The notes under the pieces are model-generated. The model was not told the origin of the DNA. It made no database searches and saw only the letters and a list, made by a program, of their open reading frames with translations. The position numbers were made by a program, and so were the translations under genes. Below are positions 52,908 to 55,543 of a stretch of DNA of 55,543 nucleotides, one piece after another. Origin of the DNA: an uncultured Bacteroidales bacterium (lineage in GTDB: Bacteria > Bacteroidota > Bacteroidia > Bacteroidales > Paludibacteraceae). Every line of letters begins with the position of its first letter. The first letter of the stretch is position 1. The stretch covers positions 1 to 55,543 of the forward strand of contig CAMKDV010000016.1 in NCBI GenBank assembly GCA_946411385.1, read 5' to 3'.

Positions 52908-52939
52908 CAAAGTTACAAAAAAAATCTGATATTTGCAAA
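52908..52939 (-). promoter_or_regulatory. Promoter of the 49.9-52.9 kb orphan gene group
   Basis: Minus strand TTTG (52939-52936), 20 bases, TAACTTTG (52915-52908). An ATG 24 bases downstream (52884) is followed only by a 19-codon frame, consistent with decay of the first gene. Confidence 0.65.
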
Positions 52940-53083
52940 TCTTATACAAAAAATTTTTGATATATGCAAATAAATTTTCATTTTTTCTGCATTTTGGCTT
53001 TTGGACGCAAAACACGAACGTAAAAACAACATTATCAGCCACAAAAAAATCTGTATTTTGTAAGGCATTTTGTTGGCAAAATA

Positions 53084-53115
53084 TTTGCATATTTCGAAAA
53101 ATTGTTGTACCTTTG
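53084..53115 (+). promoter_or_regulatory. Promoter of the 317-aa gene
   Basis: TTTG (53084-53087), 20 bases, TACCTTTG (53108-53115). The start is about 17 bases before the ATG at 53139. Confidence 0.7.
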
Positions 53116-53138
53116 CAGTCGATTTTCCGGTATGCAAC

Positions 53139-54092
53139 ATGGCTCTGAAAATGTCCGAAAATATGCTGTATACCCGTCGCCAGACCCTGGCTGCGCTGGT
53201 ATGCGATTTTCCCGCTGATGAGACGCTCGTCAACGGGCTCAAAGGCATGCAGGGCTATTTCACGACGCACGGCAACACGGTAGAGATACCTGTCCTTAAG
53301 GTGATGAACGCTGCGCACGACATGATTGCACGCATGTTCAACACCCTTGATTTTCCCATGATCCGATGCGATGCTATCGCCTATGAGCAGATGAGCGGCA
53401 ACCCGCAGCTGACAGCCATCACGCTCATCGTACTGGCAGAGATGCTGGCACGTACCGACGGATGCAAAGCACGCGCCTGTCGTACAGCACTGCTCGAGCA
53501 GCGAAGCGACGATTTCTTTGAGGGGATATCGCTCTACGAGCAGTTTTTGGATGCCGGCGACGCACATTTTGCCGAGGAGGATTTTCTGATTGACCTGATG
53601 GACAACATCAACATCCTCCGCGCGGAAAACGAACGACTGAAACAAGAATTGAAACGACAAAAACAAACAACTATGCCAACCCAACCCCAAACCGTCATCC
53701 ACGTTGCCGGCAACTACATTGCCCAGCAGAACATCGACATCCACGACAACACCAATTGCAACATCTACGCCTGTCCGCAGCCGGAAACCCAACCGTCCAC
53801 CGCAGCACCGACGCCCGAACCCGCTCACGAGCCGTCTCCCGACGATACGTTCTTCTGCTGCATCACCCAAGAGGCTATCCGCACCGGCAAAGCCCAACAG
53901 GTCGAAAACGAACTCTCCGGTGCCGCCAAATCAACCGCCCCTAAACTGATTGCCGCCTTGCGCACCAACGAGGCTCTCGGATATGTCGATACCAAGAACC
54001 TGTCTTCGGCTGAACTGTATGCCATGCTCAACCGACACTTTGGCTTGAAATATTCCCAGCGACAATTTACCCGAGCACGCAATCAGATGTGA
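53139..54092 (+). CDS. Unrecognised protein with coiled coil and C-terminal helical domain
   Basis: A 317-aa cytoplasmic protein (no signal peptide). The start MALKMSEN is set by the promoter at 53084-53115; ATGs further upstream precede transcription. Layout: an alpha-helical N-terminal domain (about 1-165), a short coiled coil (INILRAENERLKQELKRQ), a curious hydrophobic/Asn pattern (HVAGNYIAQQNIDIHDNTNC), a Pro-rich linker (about 225-255), and a C-terminal helical domain ending LNRHFGLKYSQRQFTRARNQ that looks DNA-binding. Similar three-part proteins are, to my knowledge, common but uncharacterised in Bacteroidales accessory regions. It opens the plus-strand module. Confidence 0.7.
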   Translation: MALKMSENMLYTRRQTLAALVCDFPADETLVNGLKGMQGYFTTHGNTVEIPVLKVMNAAHDMIARMFNTLDFPMIRCDAIAYEQMSGNPQLTAITLIVLAEMLARTDGCKARACRTALLEQRSDDFFEGISLYEQFLDAGDAHFAEEDFLIDLMDNINILRAENERLKQELKRQKQTTMPTQPQTVIHVAGNYIAQQNIDIHDNTNCNIYACPQPETQPSTAAPTPEPAHEPSPDDTFFCCITQEAIRTGKAQQVENELSGAAKSTAPKLIAALRTNEALGYVDTKNLSSAELYAMLNRHFGLKYSQRQFTRARNQM

Positions 54093-54173
54093 TGTCCATT
54101 CATGTCCATTGATGTCGCACAAAAAGCGCCATTGATGTCCATTTGATGTCCATTTACTTCCATTCATTTCCAT
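54091..54173 (+). repeat. ~10-bp tandem repeat (TSATGTCCAT)
   Basis: TGATGTCCAT, TCATGTCCAT, TGATGTCGCA, then after a 10-base interruption TGATGTCCAT-like units TGATGTCC-ATT, TGATGTCC-ATT, TACTTCC-ATT, CATTTCC. It begins at the stop codon of the 317-aa gene and ends 14 bases before the next promoter. Confidence 0.75.
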
Positions 54174-54186
54174 AATGCAGTCAACA

Positions 54187-54218
54187 TTTGCTTGGCTGCA
54201 TTTTTTGTTGTACCTTTG
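54187..54218 (+). promoter_or_regulatory. Promoter of the 133-aa gene
   Basis: TTTG (54187-54190), 20 bases, TACCTTTG (54211-54218). It leaves a 5' untranslated region of about 200 bases. Confidence 0.7.
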
Positions 54219-54253
54219 CATCGTCTTTCGAGAGTGAAAGATGGATTAGATTA

Positions 54254-54322
54254 GTCCAAAATTACCAAAAATGATCCCAAAAAGATAAACTAATTTTTGG
54301 AAAATTTTGGGGCATTTTGGAC
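54254..54322 (+). promoter_or_regulatory. Long dyad of CCAAAA/TTTTGG boxes in the leader
   Basis: Three boxes on the left (GTCCAAAAT, ACCAAAAAT, CCCAAAAAG) mirror three on the right (ATTTTTGG, ATTTTGGGG, ATTTTGGAC), spaced 9-11 bases, centred near 54288. It is transcribed as the leader of the 133-aa gene, so it can act as DNA operator or as a long RNA stem. Confidence 0.6.
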
Positions 54323-54427
54323 AAATAAATAACAATTATCATTAACCCCGCGAAGTTTTGGATTGAGCTTGTGTACACGTGAAAGGCCTTTCGTAAACCC
54401 AAAGCCAAGCACAAAACATTCGCAACA

Positions 54428-54829
54428 ATGCAAACAACAGATTTTTCGGTCATCGACCAGATGTTCAGCGCCATGCTGAGCCAGAACGAGAGTAAAGAAC
54501 GCGTAGACGCCCTGCGTCCCCAAGTGGAACAAGCCGTACGCGAGCTTATCCGCCAGCGCGGACTGCCCAAGGACTTCACCGGTACGATCGAGTACCACGG
54601 CATCAAGATTGTCGTGCGCCGCCCGACGTCCTACACCTGGGAGCAGAACACCCATATCAAGGATGTCAACCTTGAGATGTACAAAGCCCTGCACGCCAAG
54701 TGTCAGCAGCTCGACCGCGAACTCAAAGCACACCGCGCCGAGATGAAAGGTGTCGGCAAGTCTCTCGAACTCCAGTATCCCGACTCCGAGTCCATCAAGC
54801 ACGGCTTCACCATCGCACTAATGGTGTAA
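54428..54829 (+). CDS. Unrecognised 133-aa cytoplasmic protein
   Basis: It begins MQTTDFSVIDQMFSAMLSQN after an A-rich leader. Three blocks: an N-terminal helix pair (ESKERVDALRPQVEQAVREL), a short beta segment (FTGTIEYHGIKIVVRRPTSY), and a long helical part (NLEMYKALHAKCQQLDREL) ending PDSESIKHGFTIALMV. No signal peptide or membrane helix. It looks like the family of small helical proteins found in prophage or integrative-element replication regions, but no name can be given. A perfect 13-bp hairpin follows at 54865-54898. Confidence 0.65.
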   Translation: MQTTDFSVIDQMFSAMLSQNESKERVDALRPQVEQAVRELIRQRGLPKDFTGTIEYHGIKIVVRRPTSYTWEQNTHIKDVNLEMYKALHAKCQQLDRELKAHRAEMKGVGKSLELQYPDSESIKHGFTIALMV

Positions 54830-54864
54830 AAAAGTCGCTTGTCTATCAGTTGTTTATGTGTCAT

Positions 54865-54898
54865 GCTTGTTCCCTTTGATATGCAAAAGGGAACAAGC
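54865..54898 (+). terminator. Terminator after the 133-aa gene
   Basis: Perfect 13-bp stem GCTTGTTCCCTTT/AAAGGGAACAAGC with an 8-base loop, 36 bases past the stop. T-tract absent; strong stem. Confidence 0.65.
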
Positions 54899-54967
54899 TG
54901 AGAATCGACAACGAAAGAAAAAAACAAACGAAAGAAAGTAACAAAGAAAGAAAAATAAAAAAAGAAA
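54899..54967 (+). repeat. Polypurine GAAA-type low-complexity tract
   Basis: About 60 bases almost entirely of A and G on the plus strand, built from GAAA/AAAG units, between two hairpins. No gene. Confidence 0.7.
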
Positions 54968-55052
54968 GCCTTGCCTTGCCATGCCTAAAGTCATGTCAAG
55001 TCAAGGGGCAAGGCAAGGCGTTTTATGGCAAGGCAGGCGAGGCTTTCTTTTT
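54968..55052 (+). promoter_or_regulatory. Mutually exclusive GCCTTGCC hairpins upstream of the 124-aa gene
   Basis: The left arm GCCTTGCCTTGCC (54968-54980) pairs perfectly over 13 bp with GGCAAGGCAAGGC (55007-55019), followed by GTTTTA. It can instead pair with GGCAAGGCAGGCGAGGC (55027-55043), followed by TTTCTTTTT. This is the geometry of a terminator/alternative-fold switch 18 bases before the next ATG. Confidence 0.5.
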
Positions 55053-55069
55053 GGTAAAATTATTCATTT

Positions 55070-55444
55070 ATGGAAACAATATCATTTGATACCATATGGA
55101 CTCTGCTGGCACCGTTCGGTGAGTTCAAAAGGCGCCGGCTGGCGTGCATGGCTCTTTGGGAGAGTTATAGTCCGGCAAAGCAGCAGGGCATCTACGCCCG
55201 CATCCAAGGCAAGAAACAACGCGGAGAGTTTGTTCACGAAAATCCCTACTTCGCCATCGAGGATAACTCCCGTGAACCGGCGATGCAGCAACGCACCGCT
55301 GTCGAACCCACCAACTATTTCGGCAAGCCGCTCTCCCGCAGCACCAACTACTACATCGCCTGGTACAACGGGCAGAAAGGCCTCTACACCGAAGAAGCCG
55401 TCCGCGCTTACCGCATGTCCAACCCTCAAAAATTCGAATTATGA
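55070..55444 (+). CDS. Unrecognised 124-aa protein
   Basis: A small basic cytoplasmic protein: FDTIWTLLAPFGEFKRRRLA, then ALWESYSPAKQQGIYARIQG, FVHENPYFAIEDNSREP, NYFGKPLSRSTNYYIAWYNG and a C-terminal EEAVRAYRMSNPQKFEL. The pattern (WTLLAPF...R-R-x-A-C-x-x-L-W-x-x-Y) recurs, as far as I know, in small proteins of Bacteroidales accessory regions without assigned role. It ends in an ATGA overlap with the next gene, so the two are translationally coupled. A leader with competing hairpins precedes it. Confidence 0.65.
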   Translation: METISFDTIWTLLAPFGEFKRRRLACMALWESYSPAKQQGIYARIQGKKQRGEFVHENPYFAIEDNSREPAMQQRTAVEPTNYFGKPLSRSTNYYIAWYNGQKGLYTEEAVRAYRMSNPQKFEL

Positions 55445-55543
55445 CACCCGAACAATTTGCACAAACTTACCTCCAATACGAGGAAAATATCAAGAAGGTT
55501 CTCAACAGCCGCCACATCTACGACGAGGATCTTCTCCACGATA
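55441..55543 (+). CDS. Partial gene, possibly sigma-factor-like
   Basis: The first 34 codons are in the window, starting in the ATGA overlap with the preceding gene: MTPEQFAQTYLQYEENIKKV, LNSRHIYDEDLLHD. The helix pattern and the acidic IYDEDLLHD resemble region 2 of small sigma-70-like factors (D-E-D-L-x-Q-D/H), but too little is present to decide. The remainder lies beyond the window. Confidence 0.4.
   Translation, partial: MTPEQFAQTYLQYEENIKKVLNSRHIYDEDLLHD

Larger units (their letters stand above)
52866..53138. other. AT-rich divergent promoter region
   Basis: It contains back-to-back promoters (minus 52908-52939, plus 53084-53115), T/A-rich DNA between them and no gene. Confidence 0.6.

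Noticed and set aside
53931..54221. 96-codon minus frame with repeated NGHEW/NGSKW peptides
   Set aside because: It is a translation of the ~10-bp repeat at 54091-54173.

Overview
The window comes from a Bacteroidota chromosome, order Bacteroidales, probably a gut or rumen polysaccharide degrader. Evidence: a SusC/SusD pair, a complete type IX secretion core (porP-gldK-gldL-gldM-gldN), Bacteroidota-only families (DUF3098, DUF2795 in the porP-gld context, DUF5686, TamL-like lipoprotein), A-rich leaders without Shine-Dalgarno sequences, and at least ten promoters with the phylum-specific form TTTG-N20-TAnnTTTG. Species cannot be assigned from sequence alone.

Layout. 1-2.6 kb: a truncated BspA-like repeat protein, an AT-rich metallo-beta-lactamase-fold gene, a hairpin-rich gene-less stretch with its own promoter, and a DUF2442 gene. 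2.85-11.2 kb: a TamL-like outer membrane assembly protein (+), convergent with a proton-translocating transhydrogenase operon (split pntA, pntB) that ends in an FAD/Fe-S 2-hydroxyacid dehydrogenase. 11.4-22.9 kb: a compact beta-glucan/cellulose utilisation locus, transcribed as GH94 phosphorylase, GPH symporter, GH5 endoglucanase, SusC, SusD, surface glycan-binding lipoprotein. 23-27 kb: hisS, miaB and an AraC-type regulator. 27.2-36.8 kb: a long housekeeping run (ftsX, DUF3098, uppP, truB, queA, ung, LolC/E-like permease, lipoprotein, xerD, DUF5686). 36.8-43.1 kb: the T9SS operon led by a DUF2795 gene. 43.2-46.2 kb: PduO-type adenosyltransferase, methyltransferase and a His/Tyr- and Ser/Thr-rich lipoprotein. 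46.3 kb: tRNA-Ala(CGC) among several perfect hairpins. 46.6-49.5 kb: a 980-aa secreted beta-helix protein with a T9SS-type tail. 49.9-52.9 kb: an AT-rich set of small orphan lipoproteins and secreted proteins behind decayed gene remnants. 53.1-55.5 kb: a plus-strand module of four unrecognised genes with its own promoters, an RNA-scale dyad and competing hairpins; it runs off the window.

How it fits together. The GH5 enzyme cuts beta-1,4-glucan at the cell surface, SusC/SusD and the glycan-binding lipoprotein capture and import oligosaccharides, the GPH symporter brings them into the cytoplasm, and the GH94 enzyme phosphorolyses them, saving ATP. GldKLMN and PorP export proteins with the C-terminal signal, such as the 980-aa protein. 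The transhydrogenase balances NADH/NADPH.

The most unusual signal is repeat biology. Several families of 7-bp tandem repeats recur in spacers and also inside coding sequences (GH94 twice, hisS once and at its stop codon), and miaB carries an in-frame ~15-bp x5 tandem insertion. Other tandem arrays have 11-, 8- and ~10-bp units. A hairpin-rich intergenic element recurs in at least two places and in one copy lies directly behind a textbook promoter.
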